Origin: Algisphaera sp039180025 | GTDB taxonomy: Bacteria > Planctomycetota > Phycisphaerae > Phycisphaerales > Phycisphaeraceae | Reading direction: 5' to 3' | Assembly: GCA_039180025.1 (NCBI GenBank) | Contig: JBCDDZ010000008.1 | Coordinates: 1 to 64,000 of the forward strand | Length of the DNA stretch: 64,000 nucleotides | Part shown: one piece after another, positions 1 through 8,302 of the stretch | Layout: each line of letters opens with the position of its first letter | Numbering within the stretch: position 1 is the stretch's first letter | Program-made: the position numbers and the translations under genes | Notes under the pieces: model-generated | The model's input: only the letters and a program-made list of their open reading frames with translations | What the model was told of the DNA's origin: nothing | Database searches by the model: none

Positions 1-105
1 AGAGCCCGAAGGGCGTCGGGCCGACGCCGAGGGTGACGGTGCGAAAGGGGCGGCCCCTGCCAGCTCCAGAGCCAGAGGCCGAGGTTTCATGTCTTGATGT
101 TCGCG

Positions 106-132
106 GACATTTTTCTACAGACAAATGTCTGT
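106..132. promoter_or_regulatory. Two overlapping, mutually exclusive hairpins upstream of the rep module
   Basis: GACATTT at 106-112 is the reverse complement of AAATGTC at 123-129 (10-base loop). ACAGACA at 117-123 is the reverse complement of TGTCTGT at 126-132 (2-base loop). The second arms overlap, so only one structure can form at a time. They lie about 100 bases before the first gene of the replication module. A replication origin, operator or attenuator are all possible; the sequence alone does not decide. Confidence 0.5.
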
Positions 133-144
133 GGCGTTGTGTCG

Positions 145-157
145 CTTAATCATTAAG
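145..157. promoter_or_regulatory. Small palindrome, possible operator
   Basis: CTTAAT at 145-150 and ATTAAG at 152-157 form a perfect 6-1-6 dyad in AT-rich sequence about 70 bases before the start of the first gene. Its size suits a dimeric repressor such as an excisionase-like HTH protein, but this is only inferred from position. Confidence 0.35.
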
Positions 158-228
158 TCGCGCTCTTATGTTTGTTCGTGTTGCCCATGATGTCATGGGC
201 GGAACCACGACACGCACTGGAGCAAGCT

Positions 229-564
229 ATGTCCACACAGACACCGTTCGACTTTGAAATTACTTCGGCCAAACCTTCGCCGGTTGGATCGGCCTCAAAT
301 TTTCTAGGAATCGTTTCATTCGCATACGTTCCAAGTAAGCACTACCCGGTCACGCTCAAAAGATCAGTTGAAAAAGACGGTAACTGGAAAGACTTCACAA
401 TCGCCGAAATTGAAGGTGCGAAAACGGTTCGCGTTCGCTCGGCCATTATTCGTACCTCGCAAAAGGGTGAGCTTTATACGCACGTTCAAGGCCTCGATTT
501 GCCGTGGGATTTGTCGAAGCGAATTGCAGAGACCGCTTTGCAGTTGATGAAAGAGATGGATTGA
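229..564 (+). CDS. Small hypothetical protein of the replication module
   Basis: This 111-residue protein is not recognised. The ATG at 229 is chosen because GGAG lies 6 bases upstream; an in-frame ATG at 172 lacks a comparable site. The protein is mixed alpha/beta with no signal peptide or membrane segment. It contains a VRVRSAIIRTS stretch and a C-terminal helix (KRIAETALQLMKEMD). It ends 29 bases before the Rep_trans gene and probably shares its transcript. Small accessory proteins ahead of Rep_trans genes are often single-strand-binding or replication cofactors, but no motif here shows that. Codon use is less GC-rich than in the chromosomal genes to the right. Confidence 0.6.
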   Translation: MSTQTPFDFEITSAKPSPVGSASNFLGIVSFAYVPSKHYPVTLKRSVEKDGNWKDFTIAEIEGAKTVRVRSAIIRTSQKGELYTHVQGLDLPWDLSKRIAETALQLMKEMD

Positions 565-593
565 TTCAATTCGGTATCTCACGGAGTAGAACC

Positions 594-1772
594 ATGCGAA
601 GAAACAAGCCTTGGATAGGAAACGAATCGTCATGCGGCATTGGGGAGTCTGTAACACCCAATGCCCAAATGTCAGCACCGGTAAAATGGCAGCATCAAGT
701 CTCCGGCTTTGACACAGTAGATTTCGGTATTTATGTGAATTGGAATCGTTGGAGAAAATTAGAACGCGATTTGTCTGATTCAAAAGCCAAAGCAATTCAT
801 TCTCGTGACGATGCCTGCACGATTGATTTAGGTATCCCGAATATGCTTTGCAGAGCGACTGGCAAAGCCCCAATGTATGCGTTCGGTCTTGCTACGCCGC
901 GATACAAGCTCTGGATCGCTGCACGCGAAGAACCCAACACGTACCCGAACGCCTACGCTTCGCCATCGGCGCAAATGCTTTGGGAGCATGGCGTCGAATC
1001 AACGGTTCGGATTATCCGTGACGATATCGAAGCCATCGGCGGCGATGTTGGCCGGGTTCAAATTAGCCGCGTGGATTTGTGTGCAGACTTCAAGCTCGAT
1101 CGTGGCTTGAATGAACAATGGCTAGAGCATCACCGCGTATCCAGAGCTAAGAAGGTATCGAGGCATCTTGAAGGCGGCACGCTACAGACGTTCCATGTCG
1201 GTAAGGGCAAGGCCCCGGTTCAGCTCCGCATCTATGACAAGACGGCTGAGATTGAACACAGCAATAAGCCGTGGATGCGTGACTACTGGCCGAGCGATGG
1301 CAAGTCGAACGTCTGGCGTGTCGAGTACCAGCTACGCCGCGAGATATTGAAGCAGTTCGGCATCAACACGCCTAACGATCTTTTATCGAAGGCGGGCGGG
1401 CTTTGGCTCAATCTCACAAGCGCATGGTTCTCGCTTCGACTGCACGACAATGAGCACACGAGTAGGCGAACGCTTTGCCAATTCTGGCAGGCCGTGCAGC
1501 AGGCTGGCGAGCATCTTGCCCCCACTGTCGAATTGCAACGTTTTGATACAGGCAAGCGGATCGACTTAAAGCGGCTTTTACAGCAGGTACTTGGCTACTC
1601 GAAAACCTTCGCCGCTCATCGCGGGCTTTACGATCCAGACGAAGCGTTTACGCAACTCAAAGACGAAGTTCTCAAGATCACTGATACGAAGTCGTTCTCT
1701 GAATCGGTTCGCTGCAAATCGATCCAGCTTGGCATCGACTCGAAACCAAGATCGGAGGCAATGGATGAATAG
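594..1772 (+). CDS. Replication initiation protein, Rep_trans-like family
   Basis: Predicted rolling-circle replication initiator, 392 residues. Such proteins nick the double-strand origin through a tyrosine and recruit host replication enzymes. The Rep_trans hallmarks are visible in order: an R-V-D-L-x-x-D motif at 159-165, R-I-Y-D-K at 212-216 (Y214 is the likely nicking tyrosine), and W-R-V-E-x-Q-L near 241-247. The ATG at 594 has the Shine-Dalgarno CGGAG 8 bases upstream; an upstream in-frame extension to 504 would overlap the previous gene. The stop overlaps the start of the next gene by 8 bases, indicating translational coupling. In an integrated element this protein probably supports replication of the excised circle. 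Family assignment is good; the exact subgroup is unknown. Confidence 0.75.
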   Translation: MRRNKPWIGNESSCGIGESVTPNAQMSAPVKWQHQVSGFDTVDFGIYVNWNRWRKLERDLSDSKAKAIHSRDDACTIDLGIPNMLCRATGKAPMYAFGLATPRYKLWIAAREEPNTYPNAYASPSAQMLWEHGVESTVRIIRDDIEAIGGDVGRVQISRVDLCADFKLDRGLNEQWLEHHRVSRAKKVSRHLEGGTLQTFHVGKGKAPVQLRIYDKTAEIEHSNKPWMRDYWPSDGKSNVWRVEYQLRREILKQFGINTPNDLLSKAGGLWLNLTSAWFSLRLHDNEHTSRRTLCQFWQAVQQAGEHLAPTVELQRFDTGKRIDLKRLLQQVLGYSKTFAAHRGLYDPDEAFTQLKDEVLKITDTKSFSESVRCKSIQLGIDSKPRSEAMDE

Positions 1773-1977
1773 CGGGCTTATTCATCGTGATAGTCCTGAC
1801 ACCGAGTTCTATACCCCGATGCAGCTTGCCAAACGTTGGCAGTGCGCACGCTCGACGGTTGATCGCATTGCACGCAGAGAAGGAATCACCCGCTACTGCT
1901 TTGGCACGGGCCGCAATGGGATCGTCCGTTATCACCGAAAGGAGGTGGCACAGTATGAAGCCAAGTGCCGGGCGTGA
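1765..1977 (+). CDS. Excisionase-like helix-turn-helix protein
   Basis: A 70-residue DNA-binding protein resembling the HTH_17/MerR-like excisionase family. It has the typical opening 'FYTPMQLAKRWQCARSTVDR' followed by a wing ending 'IVRYHRKEVAQYEA', which binds att-site or promoter DNA. The start at 1765 overlaps the rep stop (1772) and is preceded by CGGAGG, so it is co-translated with rep. In integrative elements such a protein usually directs excision by the integrase or represses the element's genes. The integrase here sits 5 kb away on the other strand. Function is inferred from family and context. Confidence 0.75.
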   Translation: MNSGLIHRDSPDTEFYTPMQLAKRWQCARSTVDRIARREGITRYCFGTGRNGIVRYHRKEVAQYEAKCRA

Positions 1978-2006
1978 TTGCTCGGCACTTATCTTGCGTA
2001 TGACTG

Positions 2007-2031
2007 CCCCGGAGATGCAAGTCCGCCGGGG
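2007..2031. terminator. Candidate hairpin between converging rep and res transcripts
   Basis: CCCCGG (2007-2012) and CCGGGG (2026-2031) form a 6-bp GC stem with a 13-base loop in the 77-base gap between the HTH gene (+) and the res stop (-). No T-run follows on either strand, so it is a weak candidate for a bidirectional terminator. Confidence 0.3.
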
Positions 2032-2054
2032 TGGTCTGCGTCGAACGCCGCGAA

Positions 2055-4628
2055 TTACGATGCGTAATCGCCTGCCGTCCCGCTCTTATACAACGCCTCG
2101 GCGCTTGTCGCGTTCATGACTTCTTCGCGGACCTGCTCTTTCGCCAAATCCAAAACGCGGAGCTTGGCCCCGACTTCTGCGATCGCTTCAAATCGGCGGA
2201 AATGTTCGGCGTGGGTCTTCGCATACTCAGCCAAGCCTCGCAGCTTCGGCAGTGCATCCGCTAGATGAACGCCGTGCGGGTCCACAAGATCGACGACGAC
2301 CTCTTTGCCTTGCTTGGCAAAGAAAATGAAGTCTGGCCGGACAATCTTCGTATCTTCCTCATCGGTGTATGCAATGCCTAGCGAGTCTTGGCTTGGCCTT
2401 GCCGGGTTGCGATACCAGAACAAAAAGCCGTCGCGGTTCATCTCGGCTTCCAGCACCGAGTTTTCCCAGCCGCCTAGCTCCGCTGGATAGACGCCTTGAT
2501 CGTTGCAGAGCAAGTGATTCTCGAACGTCGGCAGCTGCTTCTCTGTACCGTCTTTGTCGCGTGCCGTCGTCGGTTCGATCCGCGAGGTCGGTTTGACTAG
2601 CTCGACATCCTGCGGGGCGTTACTCAACGCGATGATTTGCCGATACGCTTCCTGCCGATCGTGCGTCAGCTTTTTAATCTTGTCGCGGTACTTGTCGAAC
2701 CACTCATCGGACAGCTTCTTGGCTTCATTGTCGAAGATGACTTGCAGGTTTTCGAGCAGGTGCAACGCCGCGACGTCTTCTTGAGCTTCGTACAGCGCTT
2801 CGTCTAAATCTTCGTCAGCGATCGGGTTGCGTAACGCCAATTCTTTCGTGTACGAGCGGGCAATCTGCGGGCTAATAATTCGGGCGGTTCGGCGGTAGGC
2901 GTCATCGATCACCGCATCATCCGCGTCCGCCTTAAACAGATTGTCGGTTGTCTCGCCGCTGCTCAAGTTGGCGACGATCGTTCGACCTTCGACGGTCATT
3001 ATTGACGCACGCTTTTCCTTAAACGCCGCTTCACGATCCGCGATGAATTGATGCAGCACCTTGTGCATCGCGGCGTGTGCCTTGCCGCCTGCACCCGATA
3101 ATAGGCCATCCGATGCCAGCTCATGCGCTAACGCCGTGAGCCGGATCGCGGGCTTGGCCGCTCGCTGCGGCCGGGTCTGCGAGGGGAGCGACACGAACTT
3201 GTCCCATATCGCATCTTCTACCTTCGGATTCGGCATCATCTCCACGGGATTGATGAGGATGCGGCCTGTAGGCGGCGTATCGCCAGCACCTTCACGCAAT
3301 GCCTGGACGACACTTTCGACGGTCTGTTTGTCGAACTTCGGCAGCAGGCAGTCCACCGCGTTGAGCTTTTCGTTGCCGGGGATGCGGCGGGCCAGCGGGG
3401 TACGCACCATCCGGCCTAGTAACTGCGCGATGTAGGTCTGATCGCTTGCCGGGCGAAACGACACCATGACCTCCGCTCGCGGACAGTCCCATCCGGTGCT
3501 GATCGCATCCTTGGCGATCAAGATGCGTACCGCTGTGTCTTCCTGCACCCGCTGCGGCTCGATGTATGGCACCTCGTAATCGCCGAAGGTCTGCGTCTTG
3601 TGTTCGCCGAAGACGTGAGCGACGCTTGTTTCAGGTAGATCCGACCACTGCTGAAAGATCGTATGAAGGGCCTTGCCGATATCGCTCGCTTTGGGCGTGT
3701 TCGGCACCTGCAACACCATGAGCGGCGTCACCGATTCGTCGGTGTCTTGCAGCTTCGCGTAGGCCGTCCATTCTTTGGTGCTTTCCTTGAGCTTGTCGGC
3801 AGCTCGGCGGACCAGCACGGTATCGAAGTCGCCGACCGGCTCATCGGGGATATCCAGTGCGATCGTGTCTTTCAGTAGGCCCGACTCTTGAACCCGCGAA
3901 GCGTCCACGGTCACAGCGGGCAGCGTGCTTCGGCCCTTCGCCCCGTCCATCGCCTTATTGAACCGATCGACCGTTGCGGAGATACCCCATACGACGGGGA
4001 TGCCCGGCACACTTTTTTCGCCGTTGATAAGCCGTTTAACGATCGTGGACTTTTCTTTGTGCTGTTTTCCCATACCCCGGTGCGCTTCATCCAGTACGAG
4101 ATAAAGCGTTAGAGCCGGGTCTTCGATCGTGTTGCGGATCGTGTCCCAAATCGTGTAGCCGCGAAGGTCTGGCCGCATCGATGGGAAAACACTGTCGTCT
4201 TCGCCGTCATCGTCAAAACCGCGTACAAGCAGGCTTTTCTTGCTTAGCTTTTGCGTGTTCAGAAAGTAGATGCGACCGGCGTCGAACTTCGCCCGATGGA
4301 AGCTGTTATCGACCACGACCATATCCGTATGGTTCAAGCGGTCGGACGATTCCATGAGCCTGAATCGCGTCTGCTCATTCAGCGACGGATCATCGCTGAA
4401 CCAAATCACGACGGCACCCGGATCGGCGTCGAACTGGTAGGTATCGCTGCCGTGGAATAATGCCTCGAAAACCGCTGCGGCCATCACGGTCTTGCCAGCA
4501 CCCGTCGCGGCGGTCAGCGAAAAGGCGTGTCTGTCCTCGTCTTCACGCCAACGCTTGCGGGCCTTGCGGAGATTGTCCAGCACGTCGAGCACGGCTTCGT
4601 CTTGATAGTCTTTAAGCGTGAACTTCAA
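2055..4628 (-). CDS. res: Type III restriction enzyme, Res (helicase/endonuclease) subunit
   Basis: An 857-residue SF2 translocase that acts with Mod to cleave DNA after ATP-driven communication between unmodified sites. Visible motifs are Walker A ATGAGKT (41-47), DEAH (180-183), SAT (217-219) and motif VI QLLGRMVRT (402-410). The C-terminal part has R-P-D-F (764-767) followed by V-V-V-D-L-V-D-P-H-G (776-785), where a PD-(D/E)xK nuclease core would be expected. The usual E-x-K is replaced by D-L-V, so the active site is a variant. The start overlaps the mod stop by 4 bases (ATGA), which couples translation to mod and favours making methylase first. Length fits the family (about 850-1000). 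Confidence 0.88.
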   Translation of the reverse strand: MKFTLKDYQDEAVLDVLDNLRKARKRWREDEDRHAFSLTAATGAGKTVMAAAVFEALFHGSDTYQFDADPGAVVIWFSDDPSLNEQTRFRLMESSDRLNHTDMVVVDNSFHRAKFDAGRIYFLNTQKLSKKSLLVRGFDDDGEDDSVFPSMRPDLRGYTIWDTIRNTIEDPALTLYLVLDEAHRGMGKQHKEKSTIVKRLINGEKSVPGIPVVWGISATVDRFNKAMDGAKGRSTLPAVTVDASRVQESGLLKDTIALDIPDEPVGDFDTVLVRRAADKLKESTKEWTAYAKLQDTDESVTPLMVLQVPNTPKASDIGKALHTIFQQWSDLPETSVAHVFGEHKTQTFGDYEVPYIEPQRVQEDTAVRILIAKDAISTGWDCPRAEVMVSFRPASDQTYIAQLLGRMVRTPLARRIPGNEKLNAVDCLLPKFDKQTVESVVQALREGAGDTPPTGRILINPVEMMPNPKVEDAIWDKFVSLPSQTRPQRAAKPAIRLTALAHELASDGLLSGAGGKAHAAMHKVLHQFIADREAAFKEKRASIMTVEGRTIVANLSSGETTDNLFKADADDAVIDDAYRRTARIISPQIARSYTKELALRNPIADEDLDEALYEAQEDVAALHLLENLQVIFDNEAKKLSDEWFDKYRDKIKKLTHDRQEAYRQIIALSNAPQDVELVKPTSRIEPTTARDKDGTEKQLPTFENHLLCNDQGVYPAELGGWENSVLEAEMNRDGFLFWYRNPARPSQDSLGIAYTDEEDTKIVRPDFIFFAKQGKEVVVDLVDPHGVHLADALPKLRGLAEYAKTHAEHFRRFEAIAEVGAKLRVLDLAKEQVREEVMNATSAEALYKSGTAGDYAS

Positions 4629-6763
4629 GCGTCGTCTCCGTTGGCAAAAGCGAAGTTGGTCAGGTAAGACTCATAGAGCCGGATCGCTTCGACGCCTTCG
4701 GGCAGTCGTCGGGCAAGGGCTTGAAAACGCCGCTCATCATCGGTCACGATGTACGCGATTCGGAGGTCTTTCGCCTTACGCACAGCTTTGAGAAAAGCGG
4801 TGGCGGTGTCCAACTCGACTAGCAGGCCGTAGCTATCCGCGACTGCCCAGCCGTCTTTCGGTTGCTTGTCGATGCGACTGCCGACACTGCCCGCACGCAT
4901 CCAAAGCAAGGGAGCAATCCTTACGAACGCGGTCTGGTGATTAACTGCGATAGGCGTCTCGTAGGTCAGCGTAAAGAACTCGGCATTTTCCTCGAAGCCA
5001 TCAGACATAGGGAACTCGTCGGTAAACTTGTAGTCACCACTGATCGGTTCGCCGTCTGGCGTTTTGCCGGTGATGGCGGCTTCGACTCGCGGCTTTGTGA
5101 TGTAGTCACAGATACCCCACTGTTCCCAGTCAGGATCGCCGGGACGCAATCCATTTTCACGCAACGCCATTTGTTCATCTGCCCCTACTTCATTATTTGT
5201 CACGCAGATACAGACTCGGCTGCCACCATCTTGTTTATTGAGCCGCATCACTGCATGTGCAGCAGTGCCAGAACCAGAGAAAAAATCTAAAACCGTAGCA
5301 TCTGGCTTGTCTTCAACAAAAAAACGAAGTGCATCCTCTATCGCAAAAACTGATTTTGGAAATGGGAATCTCCGATTTGGAATCAATTTTGAAAGAATGA
5401 GGGAACCGCCATTTTCCGCATTGTGTGAAGGCATATTCCATACACGCTTTGGAATGACACCTTTTTTCTCGCGGTAAATTGCCTGGACAGCATTGTCGGG
5501 GTCTCTGCCTGTAATCTCGATTCTACCGTCTTGAATAGCATCAACCGTACCACTTGTTAGATAGTGAATTGATGCTTTCTTTTTCTTTGGCTTATGATTA
5601 CGAGAGCGGATAAACCCATTATTTAAATATCTATTTGCAGTTTCAGGTGTGATACCCCACAGCCCTTCATCACCGTTCGGTCGTAAAGGCCAAACGGCAA
5701 AACAGTTCTTTGGCGTAGAAATTGTCAGCCTATCGATATCATCAGAAATTGGATCGCCGATCGAATTGATGTATCCACTTTTTTCATTAACAAAAATCGG
5801 ATAAAACTGATTCGGCCGTGCTCCACGCTTCGCTGTAGGCTCACGCCTCCGAAGTCCAAGCCAGCTTATTGTTTTACCAATTTGAGCACTTGCAGAGCGT
5901 GAATCATCGAGCATATTCTGCTCGCCTAATTGCACTGTAGAATCACCGAATCGGACAAAGTAGATGAACTCTTCTACGCGAGAAAAATCGCCAAACCTAG
6001 CGACTCCTTTTGCACTGATAACGGATGTCACCATCTCAATTTTTGCGTCAGGAAAAACCTGCTCAAGTAGTAGGCCTAAACGAAGATATTCTTTTTCATC
6101 AATCGAAACAACTAGAACTGAATCTGCTGGGTTCAATAAGTCTTTTGCGATAAGTAGACGACGTTCCATGAACGCCAGCCATTTACTGTGTCGGTATAGA
6201 TCGTCGCCTTCGACATAATCGTTGTTGTATTTCCAGTCCTTCGCCCCGGTGTTGTAAGGCGGGTCGATGTAGATGGCATCGACCTTCCCGCGATGGGTCC
6301 AAGTCAGGGCTTTGAGGACGTGGTAGTTTTCGCCGTTAACGACGGTATGACACGGCTTGTCTTTGCCGCGTGAGACTTTACCGGTCGATGCGAGGCCCGG
6401 ATAGATGATATCGCGGAACTGTGCGACGACGATCAAATCTTCGATCGGTTTGGTCGCTTGCTCTTTCGGCTTATCCAGCGTTTCCAGTTCGGCGAGCCGT
6501 TGCTTGCCTTTCCTTGTGAAGTTCTTTACCTGCCATAGGCGTTGATCGCCTTTCTTAGTTGAGCCTCGCGGCGGGAGGATGCGCACGCTGTCGCCTCGTC
6601 GGATGGGCCGCTGGGGTAGCTCGACGGCTTCGGGCTTGTGCCTCTCAAAGTTCAGGCCAAACGAAAGCCGCGAAGACAGGGCTTTGAACTCACGATCCAA
6701 GTCGGCCCCGAGCTGCGGGTTTTTGGCCTTGGCTTCGGCGATCAGTTTCGACAGTCGGGACAC
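4625..6763 (-). CDS. mod: Type III DNA N6-adenine methyltransferase, Mod subunit
   Basis: Methylates adenine in the recognition sequence and supplies target recognition for Res. The 712-residue protein has the beta-class motif order: DPPY at 167-170 (catalytic) before DFFSGSG at 493-499 (AdoMet binding). The region between them is the likely target-recognition domain. The start is a GTG at 6763 with AAGGA 6 bases upstream, giving the family's usual N-terminus (V-S-R-L-S-K-L-I); a longer reading to 6871 would run into the integrase gene. The coding sequence for about residues 180-480 is much more AT-rich than its flanks (19 of 60 G+C in the line at 5581; 37 of 60 at 5041), suggesting recombination of that domain. 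Confidence 0.9.
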   Translation of the reverse strand: MSRLSKLIAEAKAKNPQLGADLDREFKALSSRLSFGLNFERHKPEAVELPQRPIRRGDSVRILPPRGSTKKGDQRLWQVKNFTRKGKQRLAELETLDKPKEQATKPIEDLIVVAQFRDIIYPGLASTGKVSRGKDKPCHTVVNGENYHVLKALTWTHRGKVDAIYIDPPYNTGAKDWKYNNDYVEGDDLYRHSKWLAFMERRLLIAKDLLNPADSVLVVSIDEKEYLRLGLLLEQVFPDAKIEMVTSVISAKGVARFGDFSRVEEFIYFVRFGDSTVQLGEQNMLDDSRSASAQIGKTISWLGLRRREPTAKRGARPNQFYPIFVNEKSGYINSIGDPISDDIDRLTISTPKNCFAVWPLRPNGDEGLWGITPETANRYLNNGFIRSRNHKPKKKKASIHYLTSGTVDAIQDGRIEITGRDPDNAVQAIYREKKGVIPKRVWNMPSHNAENGGSLILSKLIPNRRFPFPKSVFAIEDALRFFVEDKPDATVLDFFSGSGTAAHAVMRLNKQDGGSRVCICVTNNEVGADEQMALRENGLRPGDPDWEQWGICDYITKPRVEAAITGKTPDGEPISGDYKFTDEFPMSDGFEENAEFFTLTYETPIAVNHQTAFVRIAPLLWMRAGSVGSRIDKQPKDGWAVADSYGLLVELDTATAFLKAVRKAKDLRIAYIVTDDERRFQALARRLPEGVEAIRLYESYLTNFAFANGDDA

Positions 6764-6806
6764 GTTCGTTCCTTGGATGCGTTTCGGTGAGTCGGTTTGA
6801 TCGCGG

Positions 6807-8051
6807 CTATCCGCGACCGGCAAACAAGTAAGTATCGGGGCGGTGGTTGGCCGGTGCAAAATCGACCTCATTGTGCATCGCCTCGGGTACGACGCTCGCG
6901 TAGTGTCGGCGGCATATCTCCGGGGAATTGCCCATCAGCGAGCTGATCTTGTAGAGGCTGATGCCGCGTTGGGCGAGCTGGCTGCCGAAGGTGTGGCGGT
7001 AGTCCAGGCACGTCCACGCCAAGCCCACTTCGCTCTGTGCGGCCCGAAGGTCACGCGAGAAATTGTCCGGGTCCCACCATCCACCGCCGGAGCGGTGGCC
7101 GCGTCCGCCGGGCGAGGGGAAGAACCAGCCCTTGAAGCCGTCGGCGGGTTCGGGGCGCTCGGTCTTCGGCGGGGTGTATCGGTCGAGATACGCGCGAAGC
7201 GATGAGCTGATCGGCACCGCTCGATTGTTGGCGGTTTTGGGCTGCCAGCTCGTGCCGTCGATTGTCTTGGCCCGGACCTTAATCAAACCATGCCCTCCGT
7301 GGCGTTGTGATAGATCGATGTCGCTAAGTGTAAGCCAAAGCAGTTCTTCCCGCCTTAGCCCGGCGTAGATCAGTATGGCGACCATCGTTTGGAGCTGGGG
7401 CTTGAAGCGCAAGGCGTCTAGCTGCTCATCGATCTGCGGCAGGGTCAGATAGCTGATCTTGGAGGCCTGTTCTTTGTGCCGCTCGACGCGGGATGCGGGG
7501 TTGAGCTGGTTTGGCATCCGGATCACGCCTTGCCGCATCGCCCAATTAAAGAGCCTGCAAATAATCTCGCGGTATCGGTTCGCGGTCTTTGGGGCGAGGC
7601 CACGCGAGCGGACCCGCGCATCGATGAACTGCTGGATTTGGGAGGTGGTGACGGCTTCGATGCAGTCCGCTTCGACAGGCCGGTCTTTGCAGCGTCGATC
7701 TTGGCCGGGTTTTCGTGGTCGCTTTTTGCTCTTTGAAGTGACGCGGCGGCTTGTGATCTGGATTTGATCGCAGCACGGGCCGAAGGCCTCGCGGAGATAG
7801 TAGACGTCGGTCTGTGCAGACTTCGCCGTCTTCTTGGTCCGGATGTGATCGACGTAGGCCCCGACCACTTCGCCGATGGGCGTCCGGCTCGGGAGCGGGT
7901 TGTCGTTGCCTTGGGCCTGCTGCGACTCGATGCGGCGCAGCTTCTCCTTGGCGATTTGAAGCGAGCTAGTTTTGAGAGAGCGGCGGCGTTGCTTGCCGCC
8001 GATGTAGACCTGCGCGTAGTAGACGTCGCCACGTTTGAGAAGACTTGCCAT
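6807..8051 (-). CDS. int: Tyrosine recombinase (integrase) of the island
   Basis: A 414-residue tyrosine recombinase that should catalyse insertion and excision at the adjacent tRNA-fMet gene. It has an N-terminal Arm-type DNA-binding region and a core SAM-like domain (about 115-200). The catalytic domain shows Y-A-G-L-R-R-E-E, D-Y-R-H-T-F and the terminal S-P-E-I-C-R-R-H-Y with the nucleophilic Tyr. The box II histidine is replaced (C-L-D-Y-R) and the later H/W is Asn (M-G-N-S); I believe this pattern recurs in planctomycete integrases. The ATG at 8051 has a strong Shine-Dalgarno GGAGGT. Mod begins 43 bases downstream on the same strand. Confidence 0.92.
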   Translation of the reverse strand: MASLLKRGDVYYAQVYIGGKQRRRSLKTSSLQIAKEKLRRIESQQAQGNDNPLPSRTPIGEVVGAYVDHIRTKKTAKSAQTDVYYLREAFGPCCDQIQITSRRVTSKSKKRPRKPGQDRRCKDRPVEADCIEAVTTSQIQQFIDARVRSRGLAPKTANRYREIICRLFNWAMRQGVIRMPNQLNPASRVERHKEQASKISYLTLPQIDEQLDALRFKPQLQTMVAILIYAGLRREELLWLTLSDIDLSQRHGGHGLIKVRAKTIDGTSWQPKTANNRAVPISSSLRAYLDRYTPPKTERPEPADGFKGWFFPSPGGRGHRSGGGWWDPDNFSRDLRAAQSEVGLAWTCLDYRHTFGSQLAQRGISLYKISSLMGNSPEICRRHYASVVPEAMHNEVDFAPANHRPDTYLFAGRG

Positions 8052-8191
8052 GATTGACCTCCGGGGTCCTTTGTGAGGGAGCCTCGGCAGGTCTCTTTTT
8101 CGTGGCAGGGTACAAAACAGGGTCCAACTCGCCCATGTTTACCACAAAAAATAGGGGCCTGCGATGACGCAAGTCCCTTTCAAAGCTGGAA

Positions 8192-8265
<74 letters not shown>

Positions 8266-8302
8266 ATCTGGTTCGGAAGTATAAAACGTCAGGCCTCCGG
8301 CG

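Noticed and set aside
364..873. Minus-strand frame across the first genes of the island
   Set aside because: It overlaps two plus-strand genes with good ribosome-binding sites and has no recognisable domain.
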